This document shows, piece after piece, positions 1 to 5,106 of a stretch of 6,201 nt of DNA. This DNA comes from Oscillospiraceae bacterium (GTDB lineage Bacteria; Bacillota; Clostridia; Oscillospirales; Ruminococcaceae): contig JAFLUJ010000337.1 in assembly GCA_022511485.1 (NCBI GenBank), positions 1-6,201 on the forward strand, read 5' to 3'. Position 1 is the stretch's first letter. Each line of letters opens with the position of its first letter. The notes below the pieces were generated by a model, which did no database searches, had not been told where the DNA came from, and saw only the letters and a list, made by a program, of their open reading frames with translations. The position numbers and the translations under genes are program-made.

Positions 1-15
1 AAAGTACAATAAGAC

Positions 16-58
16 AAATATTTCTTTGTGCATATCTACAAAATAGAAATATTTTTTT
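16..58 (+). terminator. AT-rich hairpin plus T-run, probable terminator of an upstream gene
   Basis: A perfect 10-bp inverted repeat pairs AAATATTTCT (16-25) with AGAAATATTT (45-54). The right arm runs straight into seven Ts (52-58). Inside the loop TTGT (26-29) can also pair with ACAA (38-41). The layout is that of an intrinsic terminator for a plus-strand gene left of the window, but the stem is almost all A-U, so it may be weak. It lies just before the GntR promoter and may insulate that operon. Confidence 0.4.
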
Positions 59-65
59 ATTGCTA

Positions 66-94
66 TTGACAAATGAGTTTAAGCTGTGTATACT
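66..94 (+). promoter_or_regulatory. Sigma-A type promoter of the GntR-ABC operon
   Basis: A -35 box TTGACA (66-71) matches the consensus exactly. A 17-nt spacer separates it from the -10 box TATACT (89-94), which matches at five of six positions. The expected transcription start is near 101, giving a leader of about 70 nt before the GTG start at 171. The -10 box lies inside the left arm of the inverted repeat at 86-122, so a bound repressor would block RNA polymerase. Confidence 0.85.
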
Positions 95-122
95 GTATAT
101 AGTAGGTATACACAGTATACAC
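86..122. promoter_or_regulatory. Inverted-repeat operator, probable binding site of the GntR/YtrA-type repressor
   Basis: Eleven-bp arms GTGTATACTGT (86-96) and ACAGTATACAC (112-122) form a perfect inverted repeat around a 15-bp centre. A third GTATAC lies at 106-111, between the arm copies at 88-93 and 115-120. The left arm covers the -10 box and the right arm lies about 12-22 nt after the expected transcription start. Autoregulation through such sites is typical of YtrA-type operons. Binding by the adjacent regulator is inferred. Confidence 0.75.
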
Positions 123-125
123 TGA

Positions 126-150
126 CCGCAGCAAGCGGCATGATCTGCCG
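126..150 (+). other. Two mutually exclusive small hairpins in the operon leader
   Basis: CCGC (126-129) can pair with GCGG (135-138) around a 5-nt loop. CGGCA (136-140) can pair with TGCCG (146-150) around another 5-nt loop. Both use bases 136-138, so only one can form at a time. The second ends 4 nt before the SD AAGGAGG (155-161). Whether this has any regulatory effect is unknown; the stems are short. Confidence 0.25.
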
Positions 151-170
151 TAAAAAGGAGGAATGTCATA

Positions 171-554
171 GTGAATCTCTTTATTAATGCCGCAGGAGAC
201 AAGCCCATGTACGAGCAGGTCAAGGACGGCATTAAGGAGGCAATACTTAAAGGCGAGCTGAAAGCCCACGATCTTATGCCCAGTGTAAGACAGCTTGCCG
301 CCGACCTGAATGTCAGCATGATAACCACCAAAAGAGCCTACGCCGACCTTGAACGGGAGGGGCTTATATATACAGTAGCCGGAAAGGGCACATTCGTAAA
401 GTTAGAGGACGTCACCGTCATGCAGGAAAAAAATATCGAAGAAGCTATGGAGCAGTTCCGGAAGCAAACAGAGCTTCTTAAAAAGCAAGGCGTCCCGCCG
501 GAACGTCTTGAAAGTGAAATAAGATCAATTTATGGAGGTAATGATAATGAATAA
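171..554 (+). CDS. GntR family transcriptional regulator, YtrA subfamily
   Basis: This 127-residue cytoplasmic repressor-type protein has a winged helix-turn-helix at residues 11-78. The landmarks are MYEQV near the start, PSVRQLA (37-43), a recognition-helix region around 47-66 (NVSMITTKRAY) and the wing GKGTFV (71-76). A short helical tail (about 84-120) follows. This lack of a large ligand domain is the hallmark of the YtrA subfamily, where the tail mediates dimerisation. The start is GTG at 171, set by AAGGAGG at 155-161 with a 9-nt gap; the start MNLFINAAGDKPMYEQV matches family N-termini. It heads an operon with an ABC ATPase and three membrane proteins, as in ytr-type operons, and probably represses its own promoter at 86-122. 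Its last 8 nt overlap the next gene. The inducer is unknown; in related operons it is often a cell-envelope-active compound. Confidence 0.93.
   Translation: MNLFINAAGDKPMYEQVKDGIKEAILKGELKAHDLMPSVRQLAADLNVSMITTKRAYADLEREGLIYTVAGKGTFVKLEDVTVMQEKNIEEAMEQFRKQTELLKKQGVPPERLESEIRSIYGGNDNE
534..538 (+). promoter_or_regulatory. SD sequence that fixes the ABC ATPase start at 547
   Basis: GGAGG at 534-538 lies inside the end of the GntR gene. Three in-frame ATGs follow or overlap it, at 532, 541 and 547. The one at 532 contains the SD itself and the one at 541 is only 2 nt away. The one at 547 has the ideal 8-nt gap, so it is chosen. Confidence 0.8.
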
Positions 555-1416
555 CATTCTTGAAATAACCGGACTGTCAAAAAGCTATAAGGACTTCACA
601 CTGGACAATGCCGGATTCACAATTGAACCGGGAACAGTAATGGGACTTATCGGACAGAACGGAGCAGGAAAGACCACAATTATACGTCTCATCATGAATA
701 TGACAGCCCGTGAAAGCGGAGAGATAACCGTCTGCGGACTTGACAATATCAGAGACGAGATCGCCGTCAAAAACAAGATCGGATTTGTCTCCGACGAGTG
801 CTATCTGTATTTCAATACCACCCTTGCAAGGACAGCAAAAGCCTGCGCCGCAGCCTTTGAAAACTGGGACGGCGAAAAATTCTCCGGACTTTTAAAAAAG
901 TGGGGACTTTCCGAAAAGAAAAAGGTAATGACCTTTTCAAAGGGAATGCAAACCAAAGCAATGCTTGCAGTAGCCCTCTCACATAATGCAGAGCTTCTTA
1001 TCCTTGACGAGCCTACCGCCGGACTTGACCCAGTAGCAAGAATAGAGGTTCTCGACATACTCCGGGAGTTTGTTTCGGACGGCAATCATTCCGTTTTGTT
1101 CTCCACACATATCACAGGAGACCTTGACAAGATCGCCGACGTAATAACCCTTATCATAGACGGCAGGATCAAGGAATCCACAAGCATTGACATGATCGAG
1201 GACAAATACGCCGTAATAAGCGGCTCAAGCGACAAGCTCACCCCGGAAAACGAGCCGTTCACCATCGGTCTGCGGAAGCTCAGCACCGGCTTTGAAGCTC
1301 TGGTAAAGCGTGAGGAGCTTCCCAGATTTAAGGGAGTGTCCAAAAGGAATCCCAATGTAGAAAATCTTCTGACCTTTTCAATTTGGGAGAATAACAAAAA
1401 CAAAGAGGAGAAATAA
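547..1416 (+). CDS. ABC transporter ATP-binding protein (ABC-2 exporter type)
   Basis: This 289-residue nucleotide-binding subunit should power the membrane proteins encoded downstream, on the cytoplasmic face. Visible motifs are Walker A GQNGAGKT (36-43), the ABC signature in the degenerate form FSKGM (130-134), Walker B LLILDEP (150-156), the D-loop GLD (159-161) and the H-loop His188 in FSTH. The normal Q-loop glutamine region reads VSDE (81-84), so the usual Gln is absent. The FSKGM form instead of LSGGQ is common in CcmA/BcrA/YtrB-like exporter ATPases. Residues from about 215 on form a C-terminal extension also seen in these proteins. The gene overlaps the GntR gene by 8 nt and ends 2 nt before the first permease, so translational coupling is likely. 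The start at 547 rather than 532 is chosen on SD spacing. The cargo is unknown; export or antimicrobial resistance is inferred from the family. Confidence 0.93.
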   Translation: MNNILEITGLSKSYKDFTLDNAGFTIEPGTVMGLIGQNGAGKTTIIRLIMNMTARESGEITVCGLDNIRDEIAVKNKIGFVSDECYLYFNTTLARTAKACAAAFENWDGEKFSGLLKKWGLSEKKKVMTFSKGMQTKAMLAVALSHNAELLILDEPTAGLDPVARIEVLDILREFVSDGNHSVLFSTHITGDLDKIADVITLIIDGRIKESTSIDMIEDKYAVISGSSDKLTPENEPFTIGLRKLSTGFEALVKREELPRFKGVSKRNPNVENLLTFSIWENNKNKEEK

Positions 1417-1418
1417 AT

Positions 1419-2195
1419 ATGACCGCTGCCGAAAGAAAAAGAGCCCTCATGATAGAAAAAACCTCCCGTATGTACGGCACAATGGGAAGTGTAAATAGTA
1501 TGCTTGCCATTCTGACAATAGGAATATTGATATGTGAAGTCTGTATGTTTTTCATTGCAGCTCCCGGACAGAAGTTTTTGGCTGTCTTTTTATGGCACAG
1601 CTTGTTTCTGCCAATACTTTCCGGGCTGGTCGTTATAATCAATACACACCCCATAGGTACTACGGGATATGTAATTGAAGAAAATGTATACGTATCCACC
1701 CCGCCTAACCACACAGAAAGATTTCTCTGCATCCTCCCTTTTGAAGCAAAGGATTATTTGAATCTTTATTTTACAAGCTTTGAAAAGCAGCTTGCAGTTA
1801 TTACCGGATCTGTGATATTTCTTCAGATCGCAGCAGAATTATTCAGACCAGAAGACTACACCATAAAAGGCGAATATATCGGAATATGCTGTCTGACATC
1901 TATCCTTTATGAAGTGCTTCTGATGATAATTTTACTTACCGGAATAAGAGTAATTTTCGCGATATTGATAATACACGCGCCTGCGATACCGTTAGTACAC
2001 TTCTGCACTTATGTAGACGGTCTTCCGGAGAAATCCCAAGCCGATATAATGGAAATATTCAGACCCCTTGATATTTTTTCGGGAGCGTCCGGGATCATTA
2101 TCATGATAATAATTGCTGCGGCTATGGCATTTATCGGAGAGCTTTGTCTCAGACGCAAAACAGATGTATCATGGAATATAAAAAACACCACATGA
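1419..2195 (+). CDS. ABC-2 type membrane subunit, first copy of a tandem pair
   Basis: This 258-residue integral membrane protein has about six hydrophobic segments, near residues 28-48, 53-76, 121-140, 153-176, 178-197 and 224-244. It starts with a charged, probably cytoplasmic segment (ERKRALMIEKTSRMYG). A conserved FLCILPFEAKD (102-112) between the second and third segments resembles the LP-motif loop of ABC-2 permeases, which contacts the ATPase. Glutamates 140, 165 and 241 lie in or near the hydrophobic segments and are kept in the next gene. SD GAGGAG (1405-1410) is 8 nt before ATG 1419. An ungapped hand alignment with the next protein gives about 137 identities in 255 residues, so the pair arose by duplication. 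The two may form a heterodimeric channel with the upstream ATPase. The exact family name was not verified; the permease role rests on topology, motif and operon position. Confidence 0.85.
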   Translation: MTAAERKRALMIEKTSRMYGTMGSVNSMLAILTIGILICEVCMFFIAAPGQKFLAVFLWHSLFLPILSGLVVIINTHPIGTTGYVIEENVYVSTPPNHTERFLCILPFEAKDYLNLYFTSFEKQLAVITGSVIFLQIAAELFRPEDYTIKGEYIGICCLTSILYEVLLMIILLTGIRVIFAILIIHAPAIPLVHFCTYVDGLPEKSQADIMEIFRPLDIFSGASGIIIMIIIAAAMAFIGELCLRRKTDVSWNIKNTT

Positions 2196-2225
2196 AAGGA
2201 GGAAATTTTCCCTTAACGGAAAATG
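2195..2225 (+). promoter_or_regulatory. SD separated from its start by a perfect hairpin
   Basis: A strong SD AAAGGAGG (2195-2202) begins on the last base of the previous stop codon. It lies 20 nt before the first in-frame ATG (2223), too far for normal use. The gap contains a 6-bp stem, TTTTCC (2206-2211) with GGAAAA (2218-2223), and a 6-nt loop. If folded, the stem leaves only 5 unpaired nt between SD and the ATG at 2226. Compared with the paralogue's leader, this looks like an insertion of about 24 nt between SD and start. Confidence 0.45.
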
Positions 2226-3002
2226 ATGATTGATATGACTGTCACCGAAAGAAAAAGAGCCTCCCGGCTCGAAAAAACCGCCCGTATGTACGGCTCAATC
2301 GGAAGCTTAAATAAAATGCTTGCCTTTCTGACAATAGCCACATTGATAATTGACATAGCCATGTTCCCCATCGCAGCTGAGGACGACCAGCTTTTTGCTA
2401 TCTTTTTTTTGCATGGATTGCTTATGTCAATGATCTCTGCATTGATCGTTATGATGAATACATACTTCATAGGAGATACGGCATTTGCAGCTGACACAGG
2501 CAATATTACGCTGTCCGGTTCTGCATATTCGGGAAAATTTCTCTGTACTCTCCCATTTGAAGCAAAGGATCTTTTTGATCTCCGTTTCATGCAATTTGAA
2601 AAGCAGCTTTCTGTTGTTGCCGTATCTACGGTATTTCTGCAAATTGCAGCGGAAGTCCTGAGATCGGCAGGCTACACCATAGAAGCCGAATATATCGGAA
2701 TATTCTGTTTTGCAACTATATTTTACGAAGTGCTTCTGCTTATCATCACACTTACAGGAATGAAGTCTCACTATGCAATAATTGTAATGTTTGCTCCTAC
2801 GATCCCGATAATAATTTTCTGTGAATATATGGACGGTCTTACTGAGGAAGCCGCTGCCGAAACGATGAAAATATTCAGTCCCCTTAATATTCTTTCGGGA
2901 GTACCCGGTATCATTATCATGATAGCCGCCGCTGCTGCTATAGCGTTTATCGGAGAGCTTTGTCTCAAGCGCAAGACGGTCGTATCCTGGAACATAAAAT
3001 AA
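2223..3002 (+). CDS. ABC-2 type membrane subunit, second copy of a tandem pair
   Basis: This polytopic membrane protein of 255-259 residues is a paralogue of the gene just upstream. Counted from the ATG at 2235, the two align without gaps over 255 residues, about 54% identical. It has the same six hydrophobic segments, the loop motif FLCTLPFEAKD, the three intramembrane glutamates and the end SWNIK. Divergence is concentrated at residues 81-100, where only one of twenty positions agrees. The start is uncertain. In-frame ATGs lie at 2223, 2226 and 2235, with a stop at 2214-2216 just upstream. Homology to the paralogue begins at 2235, whereas the SD/hairpin geometry favours 2226; the outermost ATG is given here. 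It probably pairs with the first copy and the ATPase in one transporter. The third membrane gene follows after a 15-nt gap. Confidence 0.85.
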   Translation: MMIDMTVTERKRASRLEKTARMYGSIGSLNKMLAFLTIATLIIDIAMFPIAAEDDQLFAIFFLHGLLMSMISALIVMMNTYFIGDTAFAADTGNITLSGSAYSGKFLCTLPFEAKDLFDLRFMQFEKQLSVVAVSTVFLQIAAEVLRSAGYTIEAEYIGIFCFATIFYEVLLLIITLTGMKSHYAIIVMFAPTIPIIIFCEYMDGLTEEAAAETMKIFSPLNILSGVPGIIIMIAAAAAIAFIGELCLKRKTVVSWNIK

Positions 3003-3004
3003 CC

Positions 3005-3010
3005 GGAGGG
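3005..3010 (+). promoter_or_regulatory. SD sequence that fixes the third membrane gene start at 3018
   Basis: GGAGGG at 3005-3010 is followed by ATG at 3012, only 1 nt away, and by an in-frame ATG at 3018, 7 nt away. The second has workable spacing and gives the N-terminus MKLSFKQ. Confidence 0.75.
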
Positions 3011-3017
3011 TATGAAA

Positions 3018-3692
3018 ATGAAACTATCCTTTAAACAAAAAATAAAATTGTCCTTCGCTGTTGAAGGACCGTATGTAAAATTGTGTACCACAGCTCTGCC
3101 ATTAATATATCTTTCATGGCTGCTGGTGGGCGATCCCGATTCATTGGAAATGTCAAATATTTTTTATTGGGTAGGTATGCCGTTTTACGGACTGTGTCTG
3201 TCCGTCTATCTTATGGTGTCCTACAACTTTCAGGGGATCAGATTTTTGAAGACACTTCCGGTAACAAATAACGATATTTCCGACATATCCGCAATAGGTC
3301 TTGTTACAACGTCAGCCTCTGCCGTTCTTAGCCAGACAGCCCTCACTGCCTTGACCTCCCATCTTTTCCTTATGCCTTACTTTTTATGCATGGACGCTGC
3401 ACTGACGGCGATCGCATCTGCTTATGCACCGTTCTATATGAAAACCAATTATACAAGGTTGATCCGTGCTGACGAAGCAGAATACAAAAAGAAAACAACA
3501 AGGGCAATTATTACGATGATAGTATATTTTATCGCGGGAGCAGCAGTTTCGACCCTGATAATATGTCAGGCAGTCAAAAACGACATCTCCTCTGCCGGAA
3601 TATGGCTTGCAGTCATATCAGTGATGTCAATGATAATATTCGTATCCTCAATGATAGTGTGCCACAGAATAAATATCAGCGTGGAGTGCTGA
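3018..3692 (+). CDS. Third ABC-2 type membrane protein of the operon
   Basis: This 224-residue membrane protein has six likely transmembrane segments, near residues 25-38, 47-69, 92-120, 125-140, 163-186 and 193-218. It has a basic N-terminus (KLSFKQKIKLS) and a basic loop around 142-162 with several Lys and Arg. It lacks clear overall identity to the two upstream proteins. However, FLKTLPVTNND (76-86) sits after the second hydrophobic segment and lines up with their FLCxLPFEAKD, the loop typical of ABC-2 permeases. This suggests a distant relative sharing the same fold. Start 3018 is chosen on SD spacing. It is the last operon gene, 20 nt before the hairpin at 3713. A role as additional or alternative channel subunit is inferred. 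I do not recognise a named gene. Confidence 0.8.
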   Translation: MKLSFKQKIKLSFAVEGPYVKLCTTALPLIYLSWLLVGDPDSLEMSNIFYWVGMPFYGLCLSVYLMVSYNFQGIRFLKTLPVTNNDISDISAIGLVTTSASAVLSQTALTALTSHLFLMPYFLCMDAALTAIASAYAPFYMKTNYTRLIRADEAEYKKKTTRAIITMIVYFIAGAAVSTLIICQAVKNDISSAGIWLAVISVMSMIIFVSSMIVCHRINISVEC

Positions 3693-3712
3693 CAGCTGGC
3701 ACAGGATATTTG

Positions 3713-3752
3713 GGCAGCACTGCACAGCTATTTTGCAGTGCTGCCTTAATTT
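3713..3752 (+). terminator. Strong hairpin terminator between convergent genes
   Basis: A perfect 12-bp inverted repeat pairs GGCAGCACTGCA (3713-3724) with TGCAGTGCTGCC (3734-3745) around a 9-nt loop. On the plus strand it is followed by TTAATTT (3746-3752), a modest U-rich tail that fits termination of the ABC operon. It also lies 16 nt past the stop of the convergent XRE gene. On the minus strand the tail (CAAATATCC) is not U-rich, so termination there would be weaker. Confidence 0.75.
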
Positions 3753-3761
3753 CTGCACGAT

Positions 3762-4877
3762 TTAACAGGACGTCCTGTATCTGCTTATTTTATCAAGGAT
3801 GTCCACAAACCGCTGATCTGTGCGGATCGCGTCATATCTGTCCCACTGGAGCTTGTTATACAATTCGTCACACTTAGTAAAGGTAAAGTTTTTTGCAGTG
3901 TCAGTAAGATCAAATTCAAGTCCGTTTATCAGCAGGGATGTGTAAGTCCCCTTTTCCGGAAGAGTGTCATTCATCACAGCATACTTTGCCGCCAGTTCAA
4001 GATGGGACAAAGCCTCGCCATGTCTTCCGATCAGCATATCCATCGCTGCCATGTACCTGTACATATCGGACATCCGTACACTGTAGAAATAATAATCTCC
4101 CTTTTCAAAAATCGTTTCAAAGATCGTTATCATCTTTCCGATCATCTCAATGCGGTCTTCTGTAGCCAGCTCATCGTCCTCGTAATTCAGGTCGGACAGC
4201 GGAATAATTGTATGGTACATAACATCAGCAAGGCTCAGTATGGAATCCTGTAGAAACCTTTTTCTCTTTTCTCCTGTATAGAAATTATCCAAGATAGTTG
4301 TTCTGCACGCCCATATGCCGGGAAGGCTTTCCGCAAGCCCGATGGCTTTTTCTTTTTCCCCGACCTTGTCGTAATAAAAGCTCAGCTCCTTTATAGTGCC
4401 GATCTTCAAATTCAGATCATTACAGCTTTCAAGAAGCCTCTCCCCGACTTTTATCGCTTCCAGCGTATTCTGACGTATCTCCTCTTCCGTAAGCTCCCGA
4501 CCGTCCTTCTCCATACAGCTTGCCAATGAAGCCGCATAGGAAAAAAGAAGCTGTTCATTTCTGGGATACCGTTTCAATGCCTCTCCGAGCAGAGTGATAT
4601 TTTTATCCACACGTCCCTGTGAAAAATTGACTTTATACTCCTGAATGATCTCCTCGATATTGCTTTCGTCCCTGATCTTATCCATTCCGATAAGATCGTC
4701 AAGAGTTACGTCAAAATAATTCGCAATAGCGGGAAGCATCGTAATATCCGGATATGTCGCCTCACTCTCCCAACGGCTCACCGCCTGAGGAGATACCCCC
4801 AGCACATCAGCAAGCTGTTCCTGAGTAAGACCCTTTTTCTTTCTCAGACCTTTTAAATTTTCGCCAAGTAATATCAT
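3762..4877 (-). CDS. XRE family regulator with long TPR-like C-terminal region
   Basis: This 371-residue cytoplasmic DNA-binding protein has an HTH_3 (Cro/C1) domain at residues 6-62, with LTQEQLADVLGVS and the recognition helix QAVSRWE (31-37). The remaining 300 residues are helical and look like degenerate tetratricopeptide repeats, for example around 91-120 (ITLLGEALKRYPRN), 160-185 (YYDKVGEKEKAI) and 270-300 (GRHGEALSHLELAAKYA). HTH plus TPR is the layout of RNPP-type peptide-sensing regulators, but many clostridial XRE proteins share it without a known ligand. The start is ATG at 4875-4877; on the minus strand GGAG (4886-4889) precedes it by 8 nt. It is convergent with the ABC operon and ends near the shared hairpin. 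Its promoter and start lie in nested inverted repeats, which suggests autoregulation. Control of the ABC operon is possible but unproven. Confidence 0.9.
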   Translation of the reverse strand: MILLGENLKGLRKKKGLTQEQLADVLGVSPQAVSRWESEATYPDITMLPAIANYFDVTLDDLIGMDKIRDESNIEEIIQEYKVNFSQGRVDKNITLLGEALKRYPRNEQLLFSYAASLASCMEKDGRELTEEEIRQNTLEAIKVGERLLESCNDLNLKIGTIKELSFYYDKVGEKEKAIGLAESLPGIWACRTTILDNFYTGEKRKRFLQDSILSLADVMYHTIIPLSDLNYEDDELATEDRIEMIGKMITIFETIFEKGDYYFYSVRMSDMYRYMAAMDMLIGRHGEALSHLELAAKYAVMNDTLPEKGTYTSLLINGLEFDLTDTAKNFTFTKCDELYNKLQWDRYDAIRTDQRFVDILDKISRYRTSC

Positions 4878-4922
4878 AATATCAACTCCATGTTTTTTTC
4901 AGAAGCTTCTGATATTATGATA
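4872..4922. promoter_or_regulatory. Nested inverted repeats over the XRE promoter and start codon
   Basis: Outer arms TATCATAATATCA (4872-4884) and TGATATTATGATA (4910-4922) form a perfect 13-bp inverted repeat. One arm covers the start codon and the other the -10 box. Between and partly overlapping them is a perfect 14-bp palindrome, TCAGAAGCTTCTGA (4899-4912), at the expected transcription start. These are likely operator sites, probably for the XRE protein itself. Pairing of the outer arms in RNA is possible only if transcription starts at or upstream of about 4922. Confidence 0.6.
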
Positions 4923-4945
4923 CAATATATTTTCCGATTTGTCCA
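4917..4945 (-). promoter_or_regulatory. Promoter of the XRE regulator gene
   Basis: Read on the minus strand, TGGACA (4945-4940) and TATCAT (4922-4917) are separated by exactly 17 nt, and each matches the sigma-A consensus at five of six positions. Transcription would start near 4910, giving a leader of about 33 nt that contains the SD GGAG. The -10 box is inside the outer arm of the inverted repeat. Confidence 0.75.
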
Positions 4946-5045
4946 TATCACATTTGTTGAGAAAAACTAAACCATACTGAGAATATATATACTTATCCCG
5001 TCATACGTTTTTCTTAAAAATATTATTATTCTTCTTGATTCTTTC

Positions 5046-5089
5046 CTGAGCAGTTCACAGTATATCTGTGCACCATTGCTGAGTTTTTT
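5046..5089 (+). terminator. Imperfect hairpin with T-run, orphan terminator-like element
   Basis: CTGAGCA (5046-5052) pairs with TGCTGAG (5077-5083) with one G-G mismatch. Inside, CACAG (5056-5060) pairs with CTGTG (5066-5070) around TATAT. Six Ts follow on the plus strand (5084-5089). No plus-strand gene precedes it. On the minus strand, where the HTH_42 gene ends at 5107, there is no U-tract after the stem. It could mark the end of a short plus-strand RNA or be chance. Confidence 0.25.
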
Positions 5090-5106
5090 ATATCCGAGTA
5101 TAGATC

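Noticed and set aside
163..171. Two-codon ATG-TCA-TAG reading frame overlapping the GTG start of the GntR gene
   Set aside because: Its ATG is only 1 nt after the SD, too close to be used; likely coincidence.
1328..1732. Long minus-strand open frames opposite the ABC and permease genes
   Set aside because: They are shadows of well-supported plus-strand genes; no recognisable domain or ribosome binding site.
2097..2110. Perfect 14-bp palindrome ATTATCATGATAAT
   Set aside because: It is inside a membrane segment coding for repeated Ile and Met. The paralogue keeps the amino acids but not the full palindrome, so codon content explains it.
4917..4970. Possible 17-residue plus-strand peptide beside the XRE gene, considered as a signalling peptide
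   Set aside because: No ribosome binding site, and it overlaps the XRE promoter and operator sequences.
5024..5076. Possible 16-residue minus-strand peptide (starting MVHRYTVNC) between the XRE and HTH_42 genes
   Set aside because: No ribosome binding site and no sign of a secretion signal; it overlaps the hairpin region.
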